In this document: positions 54,817-62,480 of the stretch, piece after piece
Layout: every line of letters starts with the position of its first letter
Numbering within the stretch: position 1 is the stretch's first letter
Source: Gammaproteobacteria bacterium
GTDB taxonomy: Bacteria > Pseudomonadota > Gammaproteobacteria > Steroidobacterales > Woeseiaceae
DNA: 64,000 bases
Direction: 5' to 3'
NCBI GenBank assembly: GCA_013151645.1
Contig: JAADHU010000060.1
Location: 1 to 64,000 of the forward strand
Program-made: the position numbers and the translations under genes
Notes under the pieces: generated by a model
Databases searched by the model: none
What the model saw: the letters and a program-made list of their open reading frames with translations, nothing else
Told to the model about the DNA's origin: nothing

Positions 54817-54985
54817 TTAGCAGCCTGTTGAAAAACACCGTTTTTCGGCGAGCTGCGAACGGTACAGGGATGTACCGTCATTTTCGATGGCTGCAAGCCA
54901 TTGAAAATGTGAGTAATTCGAAAACGACGTTTTTCGAATTGCGGTGTTGAAAATACCATGGATGGTTTTTTCAACAGACTGCTAG
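54817..54985 (-). repeat. MITE-like element, copy C
   Basis: A 169-base full copy of the element at 18483-18657, in inverse orientation, identical over most of its length but lacking six bases of a duplicated TCAATG-type piece and with a handful of substitutions. Its borders are TTAG (54817-54820) and CTAG (54982-54985), both YTAR; a second CTAG follows at once (54986-54989). Terminal repeats are CAGCCTGTTGAAAAA / TTTTTTCAACAGACTG. It sits between oxyR and the LtaS-like gene (both plus), 89 bases after the oxyR stop and 27 bases before the next start, so it may influence transcript read-through. Confidence 0.8.
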
Positions 54986-55012
54986 CTAGGGATTCGTTTC
55001 TGAACGGCACCT

Positions 55013-57016
55013 ATGAGCTGTTTTCAAATGGGAAAACATTCGCTGCTTCGCGTAAATCCGGTGGTGGGCCTTTTGCCACTGCTGATGTTCGTCGTATACG
55101 CGCTGTTACTGCTCACGAGCGCACGGATTGCGCTGGTTCTTTGGCAATGGGAAAGGGTCATCGATGCTGGCATGCTGGTGGCTGTCTTCCTGCAGGGGCT
55201 GCGCTTCGACCTGGTCCTGGTTGGAATCGTGCTCGCTGTGCCGGCACTTTGCTTGCCGTTACTTGCCTCGAATCGTCTATTGCGGCCGGGATGGCGTTTT
55301 CTCCTGAGGTTTTACCTGCCGGTTGCGTTGTTGGTTATTCTGTTTATGGAAGTCAGCACGCCTGCGTTCATCGCGCAGTTCGATTCCCGACCTAATATCC
55401 TCTTCGTCGAATACCTCGATCACCCGACCGAAGTTTTCTCGACCCTGTGGGCGGCTTACAAAACACAACTCATCATTGCGGTTACCTTGTGCACCATTCT
55501 TGGACGATACAGTTTCCGCAAATTTGATCGACTCACCACCGGCATGCGGCCCCTGAGTAGCAAGACCATCCTGGCTGTTTCACCGCTACTGCTGTTGCTG
55601 TGTTTCGCGCTAATTCGTTCGACAACCGATCACCGGCCGGTCAACCCCAGTACAGTCGCGCTCTCGAGCGATCCGATGGTGAATGACCTTGCCCTGAATT
55701 CTACGTACACCGTGCTGTACGCCGTCTACGAATTGCGCCACGAACCAGAAGGCGGCTTTCGATATGCCGCAATCGATGACACCACGATTGTCAGTGAGGT
55801 TCGGGCGGCCATGAGCGTCAGCCCGGATGATTTCACATCGACTCAATTGCCCACACTGCATCGTCAGATTGCCACCGCAACCGGCGAAGCACCGCGGAAC
55901 CTGGTCATTATTCTTGAGGAAAGTCTTGGTGCGGAGTTCGTCGGGGCACTGGAAGGTCTGAACCTGACGCCGAATCTGGACAGCCTGGTCGCAGACGGCA
56001 TTTGGCTGGAAAATTTGTACGCCACTGGCACGCGGTCCGTTCGCGGTATTGAAGCGATTGTCAGTGGATTCACACCGACGCCGGCACGCAGCGTGGTCAA
56101 ACTGGGTAAGTCGCAGAAGAACTTTTTTACGCTGGCGCAATTCTTGTCTCGTCACGGCTATGAGACGAGCTTTATTTACGGCGGTGAATCGCAGTTCGAC
56201 AACATGCGTCGTTTTTTTGTCAATAACGGTTTCGATTGGGTAATAGACAAGCATGACATGCGGAACCCGGTATTCATGGGTTCCTGGGGTGTGAGCGACG
56301 AAGATTTGTTTAACCGTGCTCACGCAGAGTTTTCGGCGACCCACACAAGGCCATTTTTCAGTCTCGTTTTTACCTCATCCAATCATTCTCCGTATGGATA
56401 TCCGGATGATCGCATTGTCCTGTACGACGAGGACAAGAATACGGTGAACAATGCCGTGAAATACGCCGACTTCGCGCTCGGTCGCTTTATTCGTGCGGCT
56501 CGGCGATCGTCCTACTGGAAAAACACGGTCTTCCTGATTGTCGCCGACCACAATTCTCGCGTGTACGGCGCAGACCTGGTACCGATCGAGCGATTTCACA
56601 TACCCGGACTGATTCTTGGCGGCTCAATCAAACCTGAGCACTGGTCGGTCGTTGCCAGCCAGATTGACCTGGCGCCAACGTTATTGTCGCTGATCGGCGT
56701 ATCCGGTGAGCATCCAATGATTGGTCATGACCTGACTCGGCCGGAAGCTCGCCTCGATTATGGTCGGGCCATCATGCAATACAACGCCACGCAAGCGTAT
56801 ATGGAAGGAGAGCAGGTCGTCGTTTTGCAAAAGAACCTCCCTGTTCGCGAATACGTTTATCATGATGGCACGCTCATTCCGGAACAAAATCCCGATTCGC
56901 GCCTGGCAAACCGTGCCATCGCACACTCCGCCTGGTCTTCCATGGCGTATGAACGCTCGCTGTACCGGCTTCCTGAAGAGGGGCAAGACACACAAACGGC
57001 AGGCCGCTCACACTAA
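55013..57016 (+). CDS. LtaS-like membrane phosphoglycerol transferase/sulfatase-fold enzyme
   Basis: A 667-residue inner-membrane protein. About five N-terminal transmembrane helices (residues 15-43, 50-83, 98-118, 152-165 and 184-200) precede an extracytoplasmic alkaline-phosphatase-superfamily domain (about 290-650). The nucleophile is T340 in ATGTRSVRG, preceded by a metal Glu in NLVIILEES, with ADHNSR and SNHSPYGYP as further metal/substrate motifs. It is likely to transfer phosphoglycerol or a related head group to a glycan, as in OpgB or LTA synthase relatives; a sulfatase role is less likely because the CxPxR motif is absent. The ATG at 55013 (or 55028) follows directly behind the MITE-like copy C. 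Confidence 0.85.
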   Translation: MSCFQMGKHSLLRVNPVVGLLPLLMFVVYALLLLTSARIALVLWQWERVIDAGMLVAVFLQGLRFDLVLVGIVLAVPALCLPLLASNRLLRPGWRFLLRFYLPVALLVILFMEVSTPAFIAQFDSRPNILFVEYLDHPTEVFSTLWAAYKTQLIIAVTLCTILGRYSFRKFDRLTTGMRPLSSKTILAVSPLLLLLCFALIRSTTDHRPVNPSTVALSSDPMVNDLALNSTYTVLYAVYELRHEPEGGFRYAAIDDTTIVSEVRAAMSVSPDDFTSTQLPTLHRQIATATGEAPRNLVIILEESLGAEFVGALEGLNLTPNLDSLVADGIWLENLYATGTRSVRGIEAIVSGFTPTPARSVVKLGKSQKNFFTLAQFLSRHGYETSFIYGGESQFDNMRRFFVNNGFDWVIDKHDMRNPVFMGSWGVSDEDLFNRAHAEFSATHTRPFFSLVFTSSNHSPYGYPDDRIVLYDEDKNTVNNAVKYADFALGRFIRAARRSSYWKNTVFLIVADHNSRVYGADLVPIERFHIPGLILGGSIKPEHWSVVASQIDLAPTLLSLIGVSGEHPMIGHDLTRPEARLDYGRAIMQYNATQAYMEGEQVVVLQKNLPVREYVYHDGTLIPEQNPDSRLANRAIAHSAWSSMAYERSLYRLPEEGQDTQTAGRSH

Positions 57017-57131
57017 GATCGGAGAGAAAGTCGCTTCCTGCGTACCGTATTCGGATTAACTTCGTGAACGCACGCGCATCAAACCGCGCCTCAGGACTCA
57101 ATCGGACAGAGAATCCATGGCCCGCACGGCA

Positions 57132-58553
57132 TCAATATTTCCGGCTGTCTCGTTTCTTCTCCGGATGTCCTCGCAACAACCTCGACCTGAACGATCGCCC
57201 TTTCAGTTTCCCTTCTGCCAACTTCCTGAGTGCCGACCTGGCGGCGCTGATATGCACTGCGACGTACGATCGCTCGATAAAGATATTTATCCTGCCAACC
57301 TGAGCCCCGGCAATACCACCGGCTCCTGTAAGCGCGCCGAGAATATCGCCGGGGCGGATTTTCTGCTTTTTGCCGGCACTGATCACAATGGTTGCCATGG
57401 CCGGCTTCGGAGGTGTGCCTTTTAGCAGTGCTATCGGTGGCAGGGATTCGCCAACGATGATTTGATCCAGATAATCCTGCAACAAGGCTAACTTGTAGTT
57501 TTCCTTCTCGCTGATGAGCGAGTAGGCCGACCCTTTGCTGCCCGCGCGACCCGTTCGCCCGATGCGATGCAGGTGAACTTCTGCATCGGAGGCGATGTGA
57601 TAGTTGATCACTGCATGCAACGAATCGATGTCCAGACCACGCGCTGCTACATCGGTTGCGACCAGTACAGTGACACTCTTATTGGTAAAGCGCAGCAATG
57701 TCTGGTCCCGATCCCGTTGTTCGAGGTCACCGTGCAATGCGAGAGCGGCGAATCCGTGCTCACGCAGATCGGCCGCAACCTCCTGAGCGTCGCGCTTCGT
57801 ATTGCAAAACACGACCGCAGACTCCGGACGAAATTTCAGCAGCAGCAAGCGTAACGCCGTTAACCGGTCGAAATCGTCCGGCACCTGGAAGAAGCGCTGA
57901 CTGATGGTGTCGCTGTCATGTGTAGAGGCCACTTTCGCCATGACCGGATCAATCATGATTCTCGCTGCGATCGATTGAATTTCGTCCGGGAAGGTCGCAC
58001 TAAAGAGTAACGTCTGGCGCTTCCTGGGTATTTGCTCGATGATGATATCCAGCGTTTCCTGAAAACCCATATCCAGCATACGATCCGCCTCGTCCAGAAC
58101 CAGCGTGGTCAGCCCCTGCAAATTCATCGTGCCCTTGCGCAGATGATCTTCAACTCGCCCCGGCGTCCCCACAAGGATATGTGCGCCGTGACTCAACGAG
58201 TCCGCCTGGATACGAAAAGGCGTGCCGCCGCAAATTGTGGATACCTTTACGTTTTTGGTCGCGCGCGCCAGGCGACGAATCTCTTTGGCAACCTGATCCG
58301 CCAATTCCCGCGTCGGGCAAAGGACGAGGGATTGAATCTCGAAGTTGCTTACGTCCAGCCTGGATAACAATCCGAGACCAAAAGCGGCCGTTTTTCCCGA
58401 CCCCGTCTTGCCCTGGCCGATGACATCCTGCCCGGCGAGAATAGGCGGCAGGCTCTGCGCCTGAATCGGCGTCATGACCTCGTATTCGAGTGACTCGAGA
58501 TTTCTCAATACGTCGGCGTGGAGCTTGAGGGATGAGAATGGTTTCTGGCTCAA
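57132..58553 (-). CDS. dbpA: ATP-dependent RNA helicase DbpA
   Basis: A 473-residue DEAD-box helicase: Q motif (TPIQAQSLPP), motif I GKTGSGKTAAF, Ia PTRELADQVA, motif II VLDEADRMLDMGF (DEAD), III SAT, VI HRIGRTGRAG. The C-terminal part (about 395-473) is the DbpA RNA-binding domain (ATIVISAGKKQKIRPGDILGAL), which targets 23S rRNA hairpin 92. This places the protein as DbpA rather than another DEAD-box helicase. It functions in late 50S subunit assembly. It is convergent with the LtaS-like gene over 115 bases without an evident terminator and upstream of no operon partner. Complete and apparently functional. Confidence 0.95.
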   Translation of the reverse strand: MSQKPFSSLKLHADVLRNLESLEYEVMTPIQAQSLPPILAGQDVIGQGKTGSGKTAAFGLGLLSRLDVSNFEIQSLVLCPTRELADQVAKEIRRLARATKNVKVSTICGGTPFRIQADSLSHGAHILVGTPGRVEDHLRKGTMNLQGLTTLVLDEADRMLDMGFQETLDIIIEQIPRKRQTLLFSATFPDEIQSIAARIMIDPVMAKVASTHDSDTISQRFFQVPDDFDRLTALRLLLLKFRPESAVVFCNTKRDAQEVAADLREHGFAALALHGDLEQRDRDQTLLRFTNKSVTVLVATDVAARGLDIDSLHAVINYHIASDAEVHLHRIGRTGRAGSKGSAYSLISEKENYKLALLQDYLDQIIVGESLPPIALLKGTPPKPAMATIVISAGKKQKIRPGDILGALTGAGGIAGAQVGRINIFIERSYVAVHISAARSALRKLAEGKLKGRSFRSRLLRGHPEKKRDSRKY

Positions 58554-58651
58554 CGAAGTCAGCCTGGATAAAGGGATAAGAAGATCGAATCGGGTGGCTG
58601 GCAGCTTACACGGGTCCCGGCAGATTCAGAAGACAATCAGCATTTCGCCCT

Positions 58652-59221
58652 TCATAACGGATTTTTTCCAGCCGGCGCCAGACACGCCTGCAACAGGGCT
58701 CGTAGCTTGTCTCGTCCAAGCTCGTTCATGAGCTTGATATTGCGCGCCGGAATCTGATCGGCGTGCGGGAACCCTGCGACGGCCCGCTCCAGGCTTTCCT
58801 CACGGATAAGGTGCAACAGCGGATAGGGCGACCGGTTCGTGTAGTTTTCGGCGGCGTCTGGATCGGTGCCATCGAACTGGTAGTTCGGGTGAAAGCTGGC
58901 TATCTGGAAAACACCGTCCAGTCTCATCTGCACCAGCAGACCATCGGCGTAGTTCAGAAACTGATTGTAATCGTCAAAGACCGATAGTACCTGTGGGTGA
59001 ATCAACAACGTAGTTTCGACGGATGCATCGCTGGTCAGCCGCTCCAACTCAGCTTCGAGCGCGACCAGTAGCCGCTCCTCTGTTCTCGCCTCCGTGTGCG
59101 AAAAACGGACCCGGTCAGCCGTCAGCTCGCGTTTAGCGAACGGACAGAGGTTCAGGCCCACCACCATGGAGTCCACCCATTGTTTCACGGCGACGATTAT
59201 CCTGTCGTTTTCCACATTCAC
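58652..59221 (-). CDS. DUF1415 family protein
   Basis: A 189-residue cytoplasmic protein of the DUF1415 family. Characteristic parts are VVGLNLCPFAKRE near the start, HPQVLSVFDDYNQFLN, and QIASFHPNYQFDGTDPDAAENYTNRSPYP. GTG 59221 (VNVENDRI) fits the usual family start; the longer TTG reading at 59269 adds residues not expected. Cysteine and histidines in the family motifs suggest metal or redox chemistry, but there is no known activity. It shares its upstream region with the divergent aminotransferase gene (123 bases). Confidence 0.85.
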   Translation of the reverse strand: MNVENDRIIVAVKQWVDSMVVGLNLCPFAKRELTADRVRFSHTEARTEERLLVALEAELERLTSDASVETTLLIHPQVLSVFDDYNQFLNYADGLLVQMRLDGVFQIASFHPNYQFDGTDPDAAENYTNRSPYPLLHLIREESLERAVAGFPHADQIPARNIKLMNELGRDKLRALLQACLAPAGKNPL

Positions 59222-59344
59222 CTGGCGCTGGCCCAAATTGCACAGATAGCGTGTCACAATAGGTGCCAATCTTTGATATTGTCAACTTCGCCGTTGTACA
59301 TCACGTCGCAGCGATCTGGCGATACAGCAGGAGGAGACCCGTCC

Positions 59345-60607
59345 ATGGACAAACGATCATTTCTAAAGAGTGTTGGCATGATGAGTCTCGCCGCACCCCT
59401 GACTTTCATCCAATTGGAGAAAGCGGTCGCCAGCGTTAAGGGTCTTGATCCGGCGACAGTGGCGAGCGACGAGGATTTCTGGCGGCGCGTGCGTGGTGAT
59501 TACAAGCTCAAACCCGACTACATCAATCTCGAGAACGGTTACTACTGCTTCATGCCGCAGCAGACGATGGAGCATACGATTGAGCATTTGCGCCACATCA
59601 ATTACGAAGGGTCGTATTACTTTCGAACAGTCCAGTGGGAAAACAAGGATAAGGTCGCTAACAAAGTCGCGGAGATTGTCGGCTGCACGGGAGAAGAGGT
59701 CGTCATCACGCGTAATGCCACGGAGTCTCTCGACACCATCATTGGCGGCATACACTGGAACGCGGGTGATGAGGCGGTGATGGCAGAGCAGGATTATGGT
59801 GCCATGCTCAATCATTTTCGATTTGTGGAAAGACGTTTTGGTACCGTGAACAGACTGGTTTCAATCCCCAACCATCCCGGGAATGACCAGGAAATTGTCG
59901 ACATCTATGCCGATGCAATTACTGACAAGACGCGTTTGTTGATGGTCTGCCACATGGTCAACATCACCGGACAGGTACTGCCTGTACGAAAGATTGCGGA
60001 CATGGCCCACGCTCGTGGTGTCGAAGTGATGGTCGATGGTGCTCATGCGTATTCGCACATCGACTTTCAGATGCAAGATCTCGATTGTGATTACTATGGA
60101 GCGAGCCTGCACAAGTGGCTAAGCGCGCCACTGGGGGCGGGCATGCTGTATGTGAAGAAAGAAAAAATTGATGGCGTATGGCCTCTCCAGGCTGAGCGCG
60201 ATCTTGAACCCAATGATATTCACCGCCTGAATCATATCGGTACTCATCCGGTGCATACCGATCTCGGCATTCTCAATGCAATCGAATATCAGGATGCGCT
60301 GGGCCTCAGGCGCAAGGAAGCGCGACTCAAATACCTGCAGAACTACTGGACAAGCCGGTTGCGCGATCTTCCGCGAGTTATAGTGAATACCCCCGTGGAA
60401 ATGAGCCGGCATGGCGGCATTGGCAACGTCGGCATTGAGGGCATAGAGCCGGGCGACCTCGCGAAAACGCTGCTGGACAAATATCGAATCTGGACGGTGG
60501 CGATCAATCGGCCGGGTGTTAGAGGCCTGCGTATAACCCCCAATATTTACACCACGACCGAGGAGCTTGACTCACTGGTCCGCGCGATCAAGAAACTGAG
60601 TAGCTGA
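59345..60607 (+). CDS. Signal-bearing class V aminotransferase-fold PLP enzyme
   Basis: A 420-residue PLP enzyme of the class V aminotransferase/isopenicillin N epimerase-like group. K257 in GASLHKWLSAPLGAGML is the Schiff-base lysine; D231 in VMVDGAHAYSHID and the ITRNATES phosphate loop support this. The N-terminus MDKRSFLKSVGMMSLAAPL has a KR-type twin-arginine-like signal, so export as a folded, cofactor-loaded protein is plausible. AGGAGGAG lies upstream of the ATG. Length and active site look complete. Substrate unknown; epimerisation, desulfuration or lyase chemistry are family options. The convergent small lipoprotein gene follows. Confidence 0.85.
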   Translation: MDKRSFLKSVGMMSLAAPLTFIQLEKAVASVKGLDPATVASDEDFWRRVRGDYKLKPDYINLENGYYCFMPQQTMEHTIEHLRHINYEGSYYFRTVQWENKDKVANKVAEIVGCTGEEVVITRNATESLDTIIGGIHWNAGDEAVMAEQDYGAMLNHFRFVERRFGTVNRLVSIPNHPGNDQEIVDIYADAITDKTRLLMVCHMVNITGQVLPVRKIADMAHARGVEVMVDGAHAYSHIDFQMQDLDCDYYGASLHKWLSAPLGAGMLYVKKEKIDGVWPLQAERDLEPNDIHRLNHIGTHPVHTDLGILNAIEYQDALGLRRKEARLKYLQNYWTSRLRDLPRVIVNTPVEMSRHGGIGNVGIEGIEPGDLAKTLLDKYRIWTVAINRPGVRGLRITPNIYTTTEELDSLVRAIKKLSS

Positions 60608-60659
60608 CAGCCATTCGAGTCAATAGACGCCGCTTAAAGCGTCAATCGAAGTTCTCTCG

Positions 60660-60699
60660 CAACGCGCTGATTTCATTTGCAACGCGCTGATTTCATTTG
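60660..60699. repeat. 20-bp tandem duplication at the 3' end of a lipoprotein gene
   Basis: Two exact, adjacent copies of a 20-base unit beginning CAACGCGCTG (60660-60679 and 60680-60699), followed by two more matching bases. Because 20 is not a multiple of three, the duplication shifts the frame at the end of the small minus-strand lipoprotein gene and makes it stop after QMKSARCK. A single copy would let the frame run on as SARCERTSIDALSGVY before its stop. Confidence 0.8.
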
Positions 60700-60969
60700 C
60701 ACGGTCGTTAATTTTTTCTTTTTGCTGTACCCATTGTAGCGCTCAAAGACCATGACACCGCCGAGGTCGTCGCATTCCATTTGCTTCATCAGGAATTTAT
60801 CCTCCACTTCGATTCTGGCTGTCTCGCGGTCGTAGATTTCCTCTTCCGTCAAAGGTGCAAAAGAACACGAAGACGCCACCAGAAACAGTGCGGGCACGAA
60901 CCGACCGATAACCATCGGACCGGGCACACGGCACCGGCCGGAACTCAGAGTTTCGATAGTTTTTCTCAT
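60673..60969 (-). CDS. Small putative lipoprotein, altered C-terminus
   Basis: A 98-residue protein with a hydrophobic lead ending ALFLVASSC35-S, a plausible lipobox, so lipid-anchored. The mature part is charged (EEEIYDRETARIEVEDKFLMKQMEC) with two further Cys. The family is not recognised. ATG 60969 is taken; an internal ATG at 60915 gives a standard signal length and may be the true start. The C-terminus is changed by the 20-bp tandem duplication, which lets it end earlier than the single-copy frame would. It is convergent with the aminotransferase gene; GACGC-N8-GCGTC at 60626-60643 is a weak hairpin between them. Confidence 0.6.
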   Translation of the reverse strand: MRKTIETLSSGRCRVPGPMVIGRFVPALFLVASSCSFAPLTEEEIYDRETARIEVEDKFLMKQMECDDLGGVMVFERYNGYSKKKKLTTVQMKSARCK

Positions 60970-61100
60970 ATCAATCTCGCTGCATCACTGCGGCAGTTTA
61001 TCTGGATCAAAACACCGGGTCGGAATGACATGTACGGTCATCGTCCAGGCCATGCCGAGTCGCAGGTACTGAGACAAGTTTATCGATAGTTCGTTCCCGG

Positions 61101-62228
61101 TCAGTACCTGTTTGACAGCTCGGTTCCGTTGACTGGAATCATGAGATGAGCGCTTGGTGTACCCTCCCGCATCAGCCATGGCGTGCCTTTTCCAACCTTC
61201 AGGTTGTCTCGCTCGGCGGTCACGGGCATACCCGTTTGCGCGGCCGAAATACCGGGCAGTCTTAGCACCCAAAGCAACTTGAGCTTGTCGTCACCTTCGT
61301 AATACCGGTACGCAAGCCCGCCGAAGGTCCGCATGGGGACTTCACCCGACTCAGTCGCCGCCGACACGGCCGCTGTAACTTCTTCTCTGGACTTGCCCTG
61401 TGCCGCCAGTTTGTTGCGTAAATCCAGTTCCGCCAGGTTGTCCTCATGTGAACACCGTGTAAATCCGGTCTCTTCATCGCGCGGCAAACAGACGATTCCA
61501 TTGGTCCCTTTTCTGAGGGTTTTCCGCTCGCCGGTTTTCTTGTCATAGGATATGACCGTCGCCTCGCGCCTCAGGTCCCGCGGTAAAGCTAACGTGGCAC
61601 GAATAAACGGATGAAACTGGCTGGGGTCCAGCGCTTCATCCGCGCCACCCTGATTGGAAAGGTCGGTGCCGTTGATGGGAATCATCAGGTGCGCCGAAGG
61701 TGTTCCCTCCCGCATCATCCAGGGCGTTCCCTTGCCAGCGACAGCACTCTTGAATCGACCCGCACTCGAAATACCGAGATCCGCCGAAGTCAGATTCGGC
61801 AACATGACGGCCCACAACAAATGAATGCCACCGTCGCTTTCGTCCAGCCTGTAGACGATGGCACCCGGCGGTACCGGATCAATCTTGCCGGCCGCTTCTG
61901 CGGCTGCTTCCGCCGCACGAAGTTCGTCTCCTTCCAGGCCATCCGCCGCCAGTTTCGCGCTAAAATCGCGCCGCGCTGCGGTGGTCTTCGGATAACACCA
62001 CGTGTGTTCTTTCTCGTCTTTAATCCTGCATTCAACAGCGTTTGAACCCTCCCGCAGCATTTGTCGGACACCCGAAGCGTCATAGGTAAATACGGCCGCA
62101 TCGGCACGCATGCTCTCCGGCAGTGGCAGAACCGCTCTTGCGATCGCTTCGTCATCCACATGGGCGGTCACTGGAACTGCACCCAGTAGCCCGAGCAGCA
62201 CAATTGCAGTTGATATCTTGTTCGTCAT
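61101..62228 (-). CDS. Exported protein with two copies of one unit
   Basis: A 375-residue exported protein (signal peptide STAIVLLGLLGAVPVTA; ATG 62228 with GGGAGAGAG upstream). The mature part is an internal duplication of about 165 residues. Unit one (about residues 30-200) and unit two (about 210-375) share the order (T/S)YD-x-G..., (L/R)(R/K)(E/K)G(S/T)N(A/G), a Cys-containing centre, and the near-identical ends GKGTPWMMREGTPSAHLMIP and GKGTPWLMREGTPSAHLMIP followed by (I/V)NGT(D/E)LSN. The family is not recognised and no catalytic residues can be named. It is divergent from the PhoD gene across 252 bases. Confidence 0.78.
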   Translation of the reverse strand: MTNKISTAIVLLGLLGAVPVTAHVDDEAIARAVLPLPESMRADAAVFTYDASGVRQMLREGSNAVECRIKDEKEHTWCYPKTTAARRDFSAKLAADGLEGDELRAAEAAAEAAGKIDPVPPGAIVYRLDESDGGIHLLWAVMLPNLTSADLGISSAGRFKSAVAGKGTPWMMREGTPSAHLMIPINGTDLSNQGGADEALDPSQFHPFIRATLALPRDLRREATVISYDKKTGERKTLRKGTNGIVCLPRDEETGFTRCSHEDNLAELDLRNKLAAQGKSREEVTAAVSAATESGEVPMRTFGGLAYRYYEGDDKLKLLWVLRLPGISAAQTGMPVTAERDNLKVGKGTPWLMREGTPSAHLMIPVNGTELSNRY

Positions 62229-62381
62229 TTCTCTCTCCCGAGATTTTTCCCGGATACGATCGCGCATCCAGGCGATGAAATCTGCAACCATTCAACTACA
62301 GCGGGTCGATTCGGTCAATTCGAGCACGTGCGAGGCGGCTCGCCTGGCGAGGCAAATCTACGCATGCGTTGAAGGACTACC

Positions 62382-62400
62382 TTTGGTACGATTTGGTACG
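62382..62400. promoter_or_regulatory. Direct repeat in a divergent promoter
   Basis: TTTGGTACG at 62382-62390 and again at 62392-62400, exactly one helical turn apart, in the 252-base region between the exported duplicated protein and phoD-like genes. It does not match a Pho box (CTGTCAT-type). A short inverted repeat GGAAC-N8-GTTCC follows at 62433-62450. Possible regulator sites; no experimental support. Confidence 0.35.
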
Positions 62401-62480
62401 GGGCGCTGGAAAGAAAAGCGTTCGTTGCCGATGGAACTTTTTTCGGTTCCGCACACGAAATGCCAGAGAGGCGCGCAATC

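Noticed and set aside
55013-57016. Formylglycine-type sulfatase
   Set aside because: The CxPxR modification motif is absent and the nucleophile position is Thr340, so a phosphotransferase of the LtaS type fits better.
62300-62480. Pho box before the PhoD-type gene
   Set aside because: No CTGTCAT-like repeats at 11-base spacing were seen.
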